Origin: Achromobacter xylosoxidans A8
Lineage (GTDB): Bacteria > Pseudomonadota > Gammaproteobacteria > Burkholderiales > Burkholderiaceae_B
NCBI RefSeq assembly: GCF_000165835.1
Contig: NC_014640.1
Span: 1,736,001 to 1,800,000, forward strand
Reading direction: 5' to 3'
Length of the DNA: 64,000 nucleotides
A program made the translations under genes and the position numbers. The notes beneath the pieces are model-generated. The model was not told the origin of the DNA, did not search any database, and saw nothing but the letters and a program-made list of their open reading frames with translations. How positions within the stretch are numbered: position 1 is the first letter of the stretch; each line of letters starts with the position of its first letter. Below are positions 8,688 through 18,243 of the stretch, piece after piece.

Positions 8688-9704
8688 TTATCCGTTGCGG
8701 TAGAGAAAGCTGTAGGCGTTGATCGCCGGCACCCCTCCCAGGTGCGCATACAGAACCCGCGAGCCGGCGGGAATCTCGCCGCGGCGGATGATGTCCATCA
8801 TGCCCTGCATGGATTTTCCTTCGTAGACCGGGTCGGTCATCATGCCCTCGAGCCGGGCGCACAGGCGGATGGCCTCGTTGGTCTCGGCCGACGGCAAGCC
8901 GTAGGCGGGATAGGCATAGCGGGTGTCCAGCACCACGTCGCGCTCCTCGATGGCAGTTTCCAACCCGACCAGGTCGGCGGTCCGCCGCGCGATGCGCAGG
9001 ATCTGCGCCCGGGTCTGCTCGGGCGTGCCCGAGGCGTCGATGCCGATGACGCGGTCGGCGCGCCCATCGGCTGCAAAGCCCACCACCATGCCGGCCTGAG
9101 TGCTGCCAGTAACCGCGCATACCACGACATAGTCGAACTTGAATCCCAGCTCCGCTTCCTGGCGCCGCACTTCCTCGGCGAAGCCGACGTAGCCCAAGCC
9201 GCCCAGTTCGTGGTCCGATGCGCCGGCCGGAATCGCGTAGGGCTTGCCGCCGCGCTTGCGTACGTCCTCCAGAGCCTCCTCCCAACTGCGCCGGAAGCCG
9301 ATGTCGAAACCCTGATCCACCAGGCGCACATCGGCGCCCATCAGGCGGCTCATCATGATGTTGCCGACCCGGTCGTAGACCGCGTCCGAATAGTCCACCC
9401 AGTTCTCCTGCACCAGCACGCAGGCCAGCCCCAGCTTGGCGGCCACGGCGGCCACCATGCGAGTGTGGTTGGACTGGATGCCGCCGATAGTGACCAGCGT
9501 GTCGCAGCCTTGTTCCAGGGCCTGCGGGATCAGGTATTCCAGCTTGCGCAGCTTATTGCCGCCGAAGGCAAGGCCGCTGTTGCAGTCTTCGCGCTTGGCG
9601 TAGATCTCGACCTTGCCGCCCAGGTGCGCGGACAGGCGGTCGAGCTTTTCGATGGGGGTGTCGCCGAAGGTCAGGCGATGGCGGGGAAAGCGTTGCAGAT
9701 CCAT
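8688..9704 (-). CDS. acdS: 1-aminocyclopropane-1-carboxylate (ACC) deaminase
   Basis: PLP enzyme that opens the plant ethylene precursor ACC to 2-oxobutyrate and ammonia. From ATG 9704 (AGGAG upstream) the protein is 338 residues, the family's normal length. Its functional residues fall at the numbering known for ACC deaminases: PLP Lys51 (GGNKLRKL), Ser78 (GIQSNHTR), Tyr294 and Glu295 (DPVYEGKS) and Leu322 (AHLGGVPA). The Glu/Leu pair is what separates true ACC deaminases from D-cysteine desulfhydrases. It is divergent from an Lrp-type gene, the usual acdR arrangement. The enzyme is typical of plant-associated Achromobacter and Burkholderia strains. Confidence 0.95.
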   Translation of the reverse strand: MDLQRFPRHRLTFGDTPIEKLDRLSAHLGGKVEIYAKREDCNSGLAFGGNKLRKLEYLIPQALEQGCDTLVTIGGIQSNHTRMVAAVAAKLGLACVLVQENWVDYSDAVYDRVGNIMMSRLMGADVRLVDQGFDIGFRRSWEEALEDVRKRGGKPYAIPAGASDHELGGLGYVGFAEEVRRQEAELGFKFDYVVVCAVTGSTQAGMVVGFAADGRADRVIGIDASGTPEQTRAQILRIARRTADLVGLETAIEERDVVLDTRYAYPAYGLPSAETNEAIRLCARLEGMMTDPVYEGKSMQGMMDIIRRGEIPAGSRVLYAHLGGVPAINAYSFLYRNG

Positions 9705-9888
9705 GGGGGGGCTCCTGTGACGGCCGCGGTTGGCGCGGATGGAAAAATCATAGGAACTGCCTGGATATGGCGTCAATTGCGTATTTTTATGATTTTTCGA
9801 GTTCCAAGGTTATTAAATTGAATAGATGATATTTATTATTTGAAGTACAAAAATAAAAGCGAAATTTAATTTTTTAGGGACGGATTAA
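9705..9888. promoter_or_regulatory. AT-rich divergent promoter region between acdS and acdR
   Basis: About 100 bp (roughly 9775-9875) is much more AT-rich than its surroundings, with repeated A and T tracts such as GTATTTTTATGATTTTT and AAAAATAAAAG. This suits cooperative binding by the Lrp-family protein encoded alongside. I could not define exact operators or -35/-10 boxes. Confidence 0.55.
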
Positions 9889-10359
9889 ATGGCAGCCATT
9901 TCCAGCCTGGATCGCATCGACCGTCACATCCTGCGCGCCCTGCAGCAGGATGCGCAGATCACCAACCTTGAATTGAGCGCGCGGGTCCACCTCAGCCCCG
10001 CCGCCTGCCTGCGGCGCGTGGAAAAACTCAAGAGCGAGGGCATCATCCGGAAAACCGTGGCCCTGCTCGAGCCCGCCGAGGTCGACATGGCCACCCTGGT
10101 CATCGTCGGGGTGGTGCTGGATCGTTCCACGCCCGAGTCCTTCACCGATTTCGAAGCCGCGGCGCGCGGCATCAGCGGCTGCCTGGAATGCCACCTGGTG
10201 GCGGGCGAATTCGACTACTTCCTGATGCTGCGCATCCGCGATCTGGAACGTTTCAACAAATTGCACGCCGGCGAAATCATCAAGCTGCCGGGCGTACGCC
10301 AGATCCGCACCTTTTTCGTCCTGAAAGAGATCCTGTCGACCACCGAGTTGCCCATATGA
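9889..10359 (+). CDS. acdR: Lrp/AsnC-family regulator of ACC deaminase
   Basis: DNA-binding regulator of 156 residues. The N-terminal winged helix-turn-helix has the family signature (LDRIDRHILRALQQDAQITN, then LSPAACLRRVEKLKSEGII), and a C-terminal RAM/AsnC ligand domain carries HLVAGEFDYFLMLR. ATG 9889 has AGGGA eight bases upstream. The divergent neighbour is acdS; in characterised Pseudomonas putida UW4 the corresponding AcdR activates acdS in response to ACC, so the same role is inferred here. The gene is followed by 328 bp before sucA. Confidence 0.9.
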   Translation: MAAISSLDRIDRHILRALQQDAQITNLELSARVHLSPAACLRRVEKLKSEGIIRKTVALLEPAEVDMATLVIVGVVLDRSTPESFTDFEAAARGISGCLECHLVAGEFDYFLMLRIRDLERFNKLHAGEIIKLPGVRQIRTFFVLKEILSTTELPI

Positions 10360-10687
10360 ACGAGGCTAACGCGCAACACTGGCAATTCTGTCAGTGAAAA
10401 TGATGCAATGCGGCATTTTTGGTTGCCAGAAATTGATGGCGCGTAGACGGCGCAATGGAAGGTGTTCGCTGGACATTCCATTGCTGCATGACGGCATTCC
10501 GAATGGGCTTTTGCGTCACGCAAACGCAAGAAGACGTCCTTAAACTCAAAGGGCTATACTCTTATCCCATACGGCTTTTAAGGCTTGTACGCGCCTTCTG
10601 CCCCTGCTATCCGCTTAACGGGAAGCCCGTGTCGCGGAAGGTTTTCCTGCATCGTGTCGAGTGAAGCACTCGTAAAGGTGAAGCGAT
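10360..10687 (+). promoter_or_regulatory. Leader and promoter region of the sucA operon
   Basis: No supported gene is present in this 328-bp gap. A near-palindrome with 7-bp arms and a single central base (TTTGCGT-C-ACGCAAA) lies at 10510-10524, followed by a partial repeat ACGCAAG. A TATACT hexamer at 10555-10560 could be a -10 box, although the matching -35 is poor. AAGGTG ten bases before the ATG is the likely ribosome site. The palindrome is a candidate operator. Confidence 0.45.
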
Positions 10688-13555
10688 ATGTCTTCGGAAA
10701 TAGAATCTCTATCCACGTCTTATCTCTTTGGGGGTAACGCCCCTTATGTTGAGGAGCTTTACGAAGCCTACCTCGACAATCCCGGTTCGGTACCTGACAA
10801 CTGGCGCGAATACTTCGACCAGCTGCAACACGCTCCCGCCACCGACGGCCAGGAATCCACCCGCGACCAGGCCCACGCTCCCATCGTCGAATCGTTCGCC
10901 CAGCGCGCCAAGGCCAATGCCTTCGTGCAACGCGCGGCCGAACCCGACCTGAGCGTGGCCAGCAAGCAGGTTTCGGTGCAGTCGCTGATCGCGGCCTACC
11001 GCTCGCTGGGTTCGCGCTGGGCCGATCTGGATCCGCTCAAGCGCCAGGAACGTCCCCCGATCCCCGAACTCGATCCGGCCTTCTACGGCCTGACCGAAGC
11101 CGATCTGGACCAGACCTACTCGGCCACCAACACCTACTTCACGACCGCCAGCACCATGACGCTGCGCGACATCCTGAAGGCGCTGCGCGACACGTATTGC
11201 CGCAGCATCGGTGCCGAATTCACGCACATCTCCGACCCCGCCGCCAAGCGCTGGATCCAGGAACGCCTGGAAACCACGCTGGGCGCGCCGGCCTATTCGG
11301 CCGAAGAAAAGCGCCACATCCTGCAGCAGCTGACCGAGTCCGAAGGCCTCGAGCGCTTCCTGCACACCAAGTACGTCGGCCAGAAGCGCTTCTCGCTGGA
11401 AGGCGGCGAAAGCTTCATCGCCTCGATGGACGAAGTGGTGAACCACGCCGGTGAAAACGGCGTCCAGGAAATCGTGGTCGGCATGGCCCACCGCGGCCGC
11501 CTGAACCTGCTCGTGAACATCATGGGCAAGATGCCCGGCGACCTGTTTGCCGAGTTCGAAGGCAAGCACGCCGAAGGCCTGACCGACGGCGACGTGAAGT
11601 ACCACAACGGCTTCTCCAGCGACCTGTCCACCCGTGGCGGCCCGGTCCACCTGTCGCTCGCGTTCAACCCGTCCCACCTGGAAATCGTCAACCCCGTGGT
11701 CGAAGGCAGCGTGCGCGCCCGCCAGGAACGCCGCGGCGACGCCGAAGGCAAGCAAGTGCTGCCGGTGCTGGTGCACGGCGACGCGGCCTTCGCCGGCCAG
11801 GGCGTGGTCATGGAAACCCTGAACCTGGCCCAGACCCGCGGCTACGGCACGGGCGGCACCCTGCACATCGTCATCAACAACCAGATCGGCTTCACCACGT
11901 CCGACCCGCGCGACTCGCGTTCGACGCTGTATTGCACCGACGTGGTCAAGATGATCGAAGCCCCGGTGTTCCACGTCAACGGCGACGATCCCGAAGCCGT
12001 GGTGTTCGTCACCAAGCTGGCTCTGGACTACCGCCAGCAGTTCCGCCACGACATCGTCGTGGACATCGTCTGCTTCCGCAAACTGGGCCACAACGAGCAA
12101 GACACCCCGTCGCTGACGCAGCCCCTGATGTACAAGCGCATCGGCCACCACCCCGGCACGCGCAAGCTGTACGCCGACAAGCTGACCACGCAAGGCGTGC
12201 TGGCCGAAGGCGAAGCCGACCAACTGGTGAAGGACTACCGCCAGCTGATGGAAGACGGCCAGCGCACCATCGAGCCGGTGCTGACCGACTACAAGAGCAA
12301 GTACGCCATCGACTGGTCGCCGTTCCTGGGCGCCAAGTGGACCGACCAGGCCGACACCGCCGTGCCGCTGGCCGAACTCAAGCGCATCGGCGAACGCATC
12401 ACCACCGTGCCGGAAGGCTTCACGGTGCACCCGCTGGTCGCCAAGCTGCTGAACGACCGCCGTACCATGGCCAAAGGCGAAATGAACCTGGACTGGGGCA
12501 TGGGCGAACACCTCGCCTTCGCCACCCTGGTGTCCTCGGGCTACGCCATCCGCATCACCGGCCAGGACTCGGGCCGCGGCACGTTCACGCACCGCCACGC
12601 CGTGCTGCACGACCAGAACCGCGAACGCTGGAACGACGGCACCTACATTCCGCTGCAGAATGTCTCGGAAGGCCAGGCTCCGTTCACCGTCATCGACTCC
12701 GTGCTGTCCGAAGAGGCGGTGCTGGCGTTTGAATACGGCTACTCCAGCGCCGAACCCAACACGCTGACCATCTGGGAAGGCCAGTTCGGCGACTTCGTCA
12801 ACGGCGCCCAGGTCGTGATCGACCAGTTCATCAGCTCCGGCGAAGCCAAGTGGGGCCGCCAATCGGGCCTGACCCTGATGCTGCCGCACGGCTACGAAGG
12901 CCAGGGTCCCGAGCACTCGTCGGGCCGCATCGAGCGCTTCCTGCAGCTGTGCGCCGACAACAACATGCAGGTGATCCAGCCGACCTCCGCGTCGCAGATC
13001 TTCCACGTGTTGCGCCGTCAGATGATCCGTCCGTTCCGCAAGCCGCTGGTGCTGTTCACGCCCAAGTCGCTGCTGCGCAACAAGGACGCCGGCTCCCCCC
13101 TGACCGATCTGGCAGGCGGCAGCTTCCGTCCGGTCATCGGCGAAGTCGACGAGGCCATCGACGCCAGCAAGGTCAAGCGCGTGCTGGCTTGCTCGGGCAA
13201 GGTCTACTACGATCTGGTCAACGCCCGCCGCGAGCGTGGCGCCGACAACGTGGCGATCATCCGTGTCGAACAGCTGTACCCGTTCGCGCACAAGTCGTTC
13301 GAAACGGAACTGCGCAAGTACCCGAAGGCAACCGAAGTGATCTGGGTTCAGGACGAACCGCAGAACCAGGGCGCCTGGTTCTACGTTCAGCATCATGTGT
13401 ACGAAAACATGGTCGAAGGCCAGAAGCTGGGCTATGCCGGCCGCGCCGCGTCGGCATCGCCGGCCGTGGGCTACCTGGCCAAGCACCAGGAGCAGCAGAA
13501 GGCCCTGATCGAAACGGCTTTCGCGCCCAAGTTCAAGGTCATGTTGACGAAGTAA
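10688..13555 (+). CDS. sucA: 2-oxoglutarate dehydrogenase E1 component
   Basis: ThDP-dependent decarboxylase that starts the conversion of 2-oxoglutarate to succinyl-CoA. It has 955 residues, close to the family norm of about 930-950. The N-terminus STSYLFGGNAPYVEELYEAYL mediates E2 contact. The middle holds GMAHRGRLNLLVNIMGK and the ThDP region with GDAAFAGQGVVMETLN and INNQIGFTT. The transketolase-like half shows EGQGPEHSSGRIERFLQL and QPTSASQIFHVLRRQ. It heads the sucA-odhB-lpdA operon, with 101 bp to the E2 gene. Confidence 0.98.
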   Translation: MSSEIESLSTSYLFGGNAPYVEELYEAYLDNPGSVPDNWREYFDQLQHAPATDGQESTRDQAHAPIVESFAQRAKANAFVQRAAEPDLSVASKQVSVQSLIAAYRSLGSRWADLDPLKRQERPPIPELDPAFYGLTEADLDQTYSATNTYFTTASTMTLRDILKALRDTYCRSIGAEFTHISDPAAKRWIQERLETTLGAPAYSAEEKRHILQQLTESEGLERFLHTKYVGQKRFSLEGGESFIASMDEVVNHAGENGVQEIVVGMAHRGRLNLLVNIMGKMPGDLFAEFEGKHAEGLTDGDVKYHNGFSSDLSTRGGPVHLSLAFNPSHLEIVNPVVEGSVRARQERRGDAEGKQVLPVLVHGDAAFAGQGVVMETLNLAQTRGYGTGGTLHIVINNQIGFTTSDPRDSRSTLYCTDVVKMIEAPVFHVNGDDPEAVVFVTKLALDYRQQFRHDIVVDIVCFRKLGHNEQDTPSLTQPLMYKRIGHHPGTRKLYADKLTTQGVLAEGEADQLVKDYRQLMEDGQRTIEPVLTDYKSKYAIDWSPFLGAKWTDQADTAVPLAELKRIGERITTVPEGFTVHPLVAKLLNDRRTMAKGEMNLDWGMGEHLAFATLVSSGYAIRITGQDSGRGTFTHRHAVLHDQNRERWNDGTYIPLQNVSEGQAPFTVIDSVLSEEAVLAFEYGYSSAEPNTLTIWEGQFGDFVNGAQVVIDQFISSGEAKWGRQSGLTLMLPHGYEGQGPEHSSGRIERFLQLCADNNMQVIQPTSASQIFHVLRRQMIRPFRKPLVLFTPKSLLRNKDAGSPLTDLAGGSFRPVIGEVDEAIDASKVKRVLACSGKVYYDLVNARRERGADNVAIIRVEQLYPFAHKSFETELRKYPKATEVIWVQDEPQNQGAWFYVQHHVYENMVEGQKLGYAGRAASASPAVGYLAKHQEQQKALIETAFAPKFKVMLTK

Positions 13556-13656
13556 CACGCGCTTGATGCACGCGCCGCGCGCGCAGGTTTCCGGGATTTG
13601 ATTTCGAAGCTTGCCGCGCAGCGCGACCAGAACACAAACTTTACGGAACAAACAAA

Positions 13657-14886
13657 ATGGCTATTACCGACGTCGTCGTCCCCCAACTCTCCGAATCCGT
13701 CTCCGAAGCGACGCTGCTGACCTGGAAGAAGCAGCCCGGCGCTGCCGTTGAAGCGGACGAAATCCTGATCGAAGTCGAAACCGACAAGGTCGTGCTGGAA
13801 GTGCCGGCTCCGGCCTCGGGCGTGCTGGCTGAAATCGTCAAGGGCGACGGCAGCACCGTCACCTCGGGCGAAGTGTTGGCCCGCATCGACACCGCCGGCA
13901 AGGCCGCCGTTGCCGCCGCCGCACCCGCCGCCGAAGCTCCCAAGGCCGCTGAGCAAGCCGCTGCCGCTCCGGCCGCCGCGCCCGCTTCGTCGGCAGCTGC
14001 CGGCGTGGCTTCGCCCGCCGCCTCCAAGATCCTGGCCGAGAAGGGCGTCGACGCCGCTTCCGTGGCCGGCACCGGCCGCGACGGCCGCGTGACCAAGGGC
14101 GACGCCCTGGCCGCCGGCGCACCCGCCAAGGCCGCTCCGGCCAAGGCCGCCGCCCCGGTCGCTCCCCCGACGCTGTCGCTGGACGGCCGTCCGGAACAGC
14201 GCGTGCCGATGAGCCGCCTGCGCGCTCGCATCGCCGAGCGCCTGCTGCAATCGCAACAGGAAAACGCGATCCTGACCACGTTCAACGAAGTGAACATGCA
14301 AGCGGTCATCGACCTGCGCAGCAAGTACAAGGACAAGTTCGAAAAAGAACACGGCATCAAGCTGGGCTTCATGTCGTTCTTCGTCAAGGCTGCCGTTGCC
14401 GCCCTGAAGAAGTACCCGCTGATCAACGCCTCGATCGACGGCAAGGACATCATCTACCACGGCTACTTCGACATCGGTATCGCTGTCGGCAGCCCGCGTG
14501 GCCTGGTTGTGCCGATCCTGCGCAACGCTGACCAACTGTCCATCGCCGACATCGAAAAGACCATCGCCGACTTTGGCCGCCGTGCGGCCGACGGCAAGCT
14601 GGGCATTGAAGAAATGACCGGCGGCACCTTCTCGATCTCCAACGGCGGCGTGTTCGGCTCGATGCTGTCGACCCCGATCATCAACCCGCCGCAATCGGCC
14701 ATCCTGGGCGTGCACGCCACCAAGGATCGCGCCGTCGTCGAAAACGGCCAGATCGTCATCCGCCCGATGAACTACCTGGCGCTGTCCTACGACCACCGCA
14801 TCATCGACGGCCGCGAAGCCGTGCTGGGCCTGGTCGCCATGAAGGACGCCCTGGAAGATCCGCAGCGCCTGTTGCTGGACCTGTAA
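13657..14886 (+). CDS. odhB: Dihydrolipoyllysine succinyltransferase (2-oxoglutarate dehydrogenase E2)
   Basis: E2 core of the complex, 409 residues. An N-terminal lipoyl domain carries the lipoylated Lys44 in [10 protein letters not shown]. An Ala/Pro-rich linker (about 90-125) and a peripheral subunit-binding domain ([12 protein letters not shown], about 130-165) follow. The C-terminal acyltransferase domain has the catalytic motif SYDHRIIDG near residue 380. It is flanked by E1 and E3 genes in the same orientation. The equivalent gene is sucB in enterics and odhB in Alcaligenaceae. Confidence 0.97.
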   Translation: MAITDVVVPQLSESVSEATLLTWKKQPGAAVEADEILIEVETDKVVLEVPAPASGVLAEIVKGDGSTVTSGEVLARIDTAGKAAVAAAAPAAEAPKAAEQAAAAPAAAPASSAAAGVASPAASKILAEKGVDAASVAGTGRDGRVTKGDALAAGAPAKAAPAKAAAPVAPPTLSLDGRPEQRVPMSRLRARIAERLLQSQQENAILTTFNEVNMQAVIDLRSKYKDKFEKEHGIKLGFMSFFVKAAVAALKKYPLINASIDGKDIIYHGYFDIGIAVGSPRGLVVPILRNADQLSIADIEKTIADFGRRAADGKLGIEEMTGGTFSISNGGVFGSMLSTPIINPPQSAILGVHATKDRAVVENGQIVIRPMNYLALSYDHRIIDGREAVLGLVAMKDALEDPQRLLLDL

Positions 14887-14938
14887 TCTCGACGCCCCGG
14901 CCCGGCGCCCACGCGACCCCAGGGTCTTGCGGCGCCCC

Positions 14939-14957
14939 GGCCGGCTTCATGCCGGCC
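14939..14957 (+). other. Intercistronic hairpin between odhB and lpdA
   Basis: GGCCGGC, a TTCAT loop, then GCCGGCC, with no U run after it. In the 117-bp gap it may protect the upstream transcript end or lower lpdA expression rather than terminate. Confidence 0.5.
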
Positions 14958-15003
14958 CGCAGGGCGGGGCGTGCTCCACTCAATACCTCTACGCGAGAAC
15001 ACT

Positions 15004-16431
15004 ATGTCCAAACAATTTGACGTCGTCGTCATCGGCGCGGGCCCCGGCGGCTACATCGCCGCCATCCGCGCCGCGCAGCTCGGCATGTCGGTGGCTTGCA
15101 TCGACGCCTGGCAGAACGGCCAAGGCGGCCCGGCTCCCGGCGGCACCTGCACCAACGTCGGTTGCATCCCGTCCAAGGCGCTGCTGCAATCGTCCGAGCA
15201 CTACGAACAAGTCAACCACCACTTCGCCGACCACGGCATCGAAGTCAAGGGCGTCAGCCTGAAGCTCGACACGCTGATCGGCCGCAAGAACACGGTGGTC
15301 AAGCAGAACAACGACGGCATCCTGTACCTGTTCAAGAAGAACAAGGTCACCTTCTTCCATGGCAAGGGCGCGTTCGCCGGCCAGGTTGACGGCGGCTGGG
15401 CCATCAAGGTCACCGGCACCGCCGAGGAAGACCTGGTTGCCAAGCACGTGGTGGTCGCCACCGGTTCGTCGGCGCGCGAGTTGCCCGGCCTGCCGTTCGA
15501 CGAAAAGGTCGTGCTGTCCAACGACGGCGCGCTGAACATCGGCGCCGTGCCGAAGACGCTGGGCGTGATCGGCGCCGGCGTGATCGGCCTGGAAATGGGC
15601 AGCGTATGGCGCCGCCTGGGTTCCGAAGTCACCATCCTGGAAGCGATGCCGGAATTCCTGGCCGCCGCTGACGGTCAAGTGGCCAAGGAAGCCCTGAAGG
15701 CCTTCACCAAGCAAGGCCTGAACATCCAGATGGGCGTCAAGATCGGTGAGATCAAGGCGACCGCCAAGTCCGTCACCGTGCCTTATGTCGACGCCAAGGG
15801 CGCCGAGCAGAAGCTGGTGGTCGACAAGCTGATCGTCTCGATCGGCCGCGTGCCTTACACCGGCGGCCTGAACGCCGACACCGTGGGCCTGAAACTGGAC
15901 GAACGCGGCTTCGTGGCCGTGGACGGCGACTGCAAGACCAACCTGCCGAACGTCTGGGCAGTGGGCGACGTGGTGCGCGGCCCGATGCTGGCGCACAAGG
16001 CCGAGGAAGAAGGCGTGGCGGTTGCCGAGCGCATCGCCGGCCAGCACGGCCACGTCAACTTCGACACCGTGCCGTGGGTGATCTACACCTCGCCGGAAAT
16101 CGCCTGGGTCGGCAAGACCGAGCAGCAACTCAAGGCCGAAGGCCGCGAGTACAAGGCCGGCAGCTTCCCGTTCCTGGCCAACGGCCGCGCCCGCGCGCTG
16201 GGCGATACCACCGGCTTCGCCAAGGTGATCGCCGATGCCAAGACCGACGAAGTCCTGGGTGTGCACATCGTGGGCCCGATGGCCTCGGAACTGATCTCGG
16301 AAGCCGTGACCATCATGGAATTCCGTGGCGCGGCCGAAGACATCGCCCGCATCTGCCACGCGCACCCGACGCTGTCGGAAGCCGTGAAGGAAGCCGCATT
16401 GGCCGTGGACAAGCGCGCGTTGAACTTCTGA
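15004..16431 (+). CDS. lpdA: Dihydrolipoyl dehydrogenase (E3)
   Basis: FAD flavoprotein that reoxidises dihydrolipoyl groups with NAD+. It has 475 residues from ATG 15004; an earlier in-frame start exists, but [16 protein letters not shown] is the standard N-terminus. FAD-binding GAGPGG is followed by the redox-active disulfide Cys49-Cys54 ([15 protein letters not shown]), the NAD-binding [16 protein letters not shown], the second FAD motif [18 protein letters not shown], and a C-terminal catalytic HAHPTLSEA. It is third in the sucA-odhB-lpdA operon and is followed by a strong terminator. Confidence 0.97.
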   Translation: MSKQFDVVVIGAGPGGYIAAIRAAQLGMSVACIDAWQNGQGGPAPGGTCTNVGCIPSKALLQSSEHYEQVNHHFADHGIEVKGVSLKLDTLIGRKNTVVKQNNDGILYLFKKNKVTFFHGKGAFAGQVDGGWAIKVTGTAEEDLVAKHVVVATGSSARELPGLPFDEKVVLSNDGALNIGAVPKTLGVIGAGVIGLEMGSVWRRLGSEVTILEAMPEFLAAADGQVAKEALKAFTKQGLNIQMGVKIGEIKATAKSVTVPYVDAKGAEQKLVVDKLIVSIGRVPYTGGLNADTVGLKLDERGFVAVDGDCKTNLPNVWAVGDVVRGPMLAHKAEEEGVAVAERIAGQHGHVNFDTVPWVIYTSPEIAWVGKTEQQLKAEGREYKAGSFPFLANGRARALGDTTGFAKVIADAKTDEVLGVHIVGPMASELISEAVTIMEFRGAAEDIARICHAHPTLSEAVKEAALAVDKRALNF

Positions 16432-16456
16432 TACGCGCGTAGCCGATGCAAGACGG

Positions 16457-16484
16457 GGGCGGGTTCACGGATCCGCCCTTTTTT
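16457..16484 (+). terminator. Terminator of the sucA-odhB-lpdA operon
   Basis: GGGCGG pairs with CCGCCC around a 10-nt loop and is followed directly by six T. It lies between lpdA and zapE, so zapE probably has its own promoter or depends on read-through. Confidence 0.85.
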
Positions 16485-16507
16485 CATTCTGCTTTACCTG
16501 CTCCCAC

Positions 16508-17599
16508 ATGAACGTCAGCGAATACTACGAACACGCCCTGGCCGAGCGCGGCTACCAGCCAGACGAGGCCCAGAAAAAGGCGATCGACCGGCTGCAGCGC
16601 TATTTCGACGAATGGGTCAAGTTCAAGTCGATGCGCTCGAACGCGTTGAAGAAGCTGCTGAACCGGCCCGACGTGCCGCGCGGCGTGTACCTGTGGGGCG
16701 GAGTGGGGCGGGGCAAGAGCTTCCTGATGGACGCCTTCTACGCCACCGTGCCCGTGGTGCGCAAGACGCGCCTGCATTTCCACGAGTTCATGCGTGGCGT
16801 GCACCGCGAACTCGAAGAAGTGAAGGGCATGCAGGATCCGCTGGACGAAGTGGCCAGGCGCGTGGCCAAGCGCTATCGCCTGATCTGCTTCGACGAATTC
16901 CACGTGTCCGACGTGGCCGACGCGATGATCCTGCACCGCCTGCTGTTCAAGCTGTTCGAGTACGGCACGTCCTTCGTGATGACGTCCAACTACGAACCTT
17001 CGACCCTGTATCCGGACGGGCTGCACCGCGACCGCATCTTGCCCGCCATCCAGCTGATCCAGGCGCGCATGGACATCATGAACGTGGATGCCGGCGTGGA
17101 CTACCGTCGCCGTTCGCTGGAGCAGGTGCAGTGTTATCACACGCCGCTGGACGAGCATGCTCAGCAGGCACTGCAGAAAGCGTTCGACAGCCTGGCCGAT
17201 ACGCCGCCCCAGGACCCGGTGCTGCATATCGAGCACCGCGAGATCCGCGCGCTGGCGCTGGGCGGATCGGTGGTGTGGTTCGACTTCGCCACGCTTTGCG
17301 GCGGGCCGCGTTCGCAGAACGATTACCTGGAGTTGGCCAACCGTTTCCACGCGGTGATCCTGTCGGGCGTGCCCCGCATGGGGCCGCGCCAGGCCTCCGA
17401 GGCGCGCCGTTTCACCTGGCTGATCGACGTGTTCTACGACCACCGCGTCAAGCTCATCATGTCCGCCGAGTGCGAACCCGAGGAAATCTACACCGAGGGC
17501 GCGCTGGCCAATGAATTCCACCGCACCGTCTCGCGCATTCTGGAAATGCAGTCGCGCGAGTACCTGGAATCGGAACGCCGCCACACCGTGTCGTTGTAG
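16508..17599 (+). CDS. zapE: Cell division ATPase ZapE (AFG1 family)
   Basis: P-loop ATPase of 363 residues. Walker A is GGVGRGKS at 64-71 and Walker B is LICFDEFH at about 125-131. Flanking family motifs include LHFHEFM, TSFVMTSNYEPSTLYPDGLHRDR and RFTWLIDVFYDHRVKLI. In E. coli ZapE associates with the Z ring during late constriction; mitochondrial AFG1 relatives act in protein quality control. It follows lpdA, an order I recall from other Burkholderiales. Confidence 0.93.
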   Translation: MNVSEYYEHALAERGYQPDEAQKKAIDRLQRYFDEWVKFKSMRSNALKKLLNRPDVPRGVYLWGGVGRGKSFLMDAFYATVPVVRKTRLHFHEFMRGVHRELEEVKGMQDPLDEVARRVAKRYRLICFDEFHVSDVADAMILHRLLFKLFEYGTSFVMTSNYEPSTLYPDGLHRDRILPAIQLIQARMDIMNVDAGVDYRRRSLEQVQCYHTPLDEHAQQALQKAFDSLADTPPQDPVLHIEHREIRALALGGSVVWFDFATLCGGPRSQNDYLELANRFHAVILSGVPRMGPRQASEARRFTWLIDVFYDHRVKLIMSAECEPEEIYTEGALANEFHRTVSRILEMQSREYLESERRHTVSL

Positions 17600-17608
17600 C
17601 CGCGCCGC

Positions 17609-17633
17609 ATCCGCCCGGATTTTTCGGGCGGAT
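17609..17633 (+). terminator. Hairpin downstream of zapE
   Basis: ATCCGCCCG and CGGGCGGAT form a perfect 9-bp stem with a T-rich loop. No U tract follows, so termination strength is uncertain. Confidence 0.6.
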
Positions 17634-17646
17634 CTCGGTTGAAATT

Positions 17647-17665
17647 GGTAATACAAGTCATTATC
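17647..17665 (+). promoter_or_regulatory. Fur box upstream of the FecI-type sigma gene
   Basis: The 19-mer GGTAATACAAGTCATTATC matches the Fur consensus at 14 of 19 positions, with a perfect TCATTATC right half. It lies 45 bp before the sigma factor start. This implies iron repression of the fecI-fecR-receptor cassette. Confidence 0.7.
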
Positions 17666-17709
17666 AATTAAGATTTGGAGACTTCAGGTCCAGCACCGCA
17701 GTTTCCAAC

Positions 17710-18243
17710 GTGTCCTCCCCCTTCCTGTCCGCATCGGCCGCGCGCACCGATACCTGTGCCGCGCCCGTCGATGGCCTGTACCGCGATCATCGCTCCTGGC
17801 TGTTCGGCTGGCTGCGCCGCAGGCTGGGTTGCGAGCACCGCGCGGAAGATCTGGCGCAGGACGTGTTCCTGCGGGTGATCCAGGGTCGCAAGGCAGTTCG
17901 CGCCGGCGATGCCCGAGCGCTGCTGACCACCATCGCGAAGGGCCTGGTGGTGGACCATCAACGGCATGCGGCGCTGGAACGGGCATACCTTGCCTATCTG
18001 TCCGCCATCCCCGAGGCCTACGCGCCGTCTCCCGAAGAGCAGGCCGAGCAATTGCAATCGCTGGCGCGGCTGGATCGCCTGCTGGACGGACTGCCGCCGA
18101 AGGCCCGGTCCGCATTCCTGCTGTCGCAGCTCGACGGCCTGACCTATCCCGAGATCGCCCGGCGGCTCGAAATTTCCCTGAGTTCGGTGCAGCAGTACAT
18201 GGTGCGCGCCATGACCGCGTGCTACGCGGCGTTTGATGACTAG
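17710..18243 (+). CDS. FecI-family ECF sigma factor
   Basis: RNA polymerase sigma factor of 177 residues for an iron-uptake receptor. The region 2 core reads HRAEDLAQDVFLRV and the region 4 helix-turn-helix reads GLTYPEIARRLEISLSSVQQYMVRA. I use GTG 17710, which gives a usual-length N-terminus; no clear Shine-Dalgarno is visible and an alternative start is possible. Its last codons overlap the fecR gene by 8 nt. Established FecIRA systems activate the adjacent receptor gene when the receptor binds its ligand, and the Fur box upstream adds iron control. Confidence 0.88.
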   Translation: MSSPFLSASAARTDTCAAPVDGLYRDHRSWLFGWLRRRLGCEHRAEDLAQDVFLRVIQGRKAVRAGDARALLTTIAKGLVVDHQRHAALERAYLAYLSAIPEAYAPSPEEQAEQLQSLARLDRLLDGLPPKARSAFLLSQLDGLTYPEIARRLEISLSSVQQYMVRAMTACYAAFDD

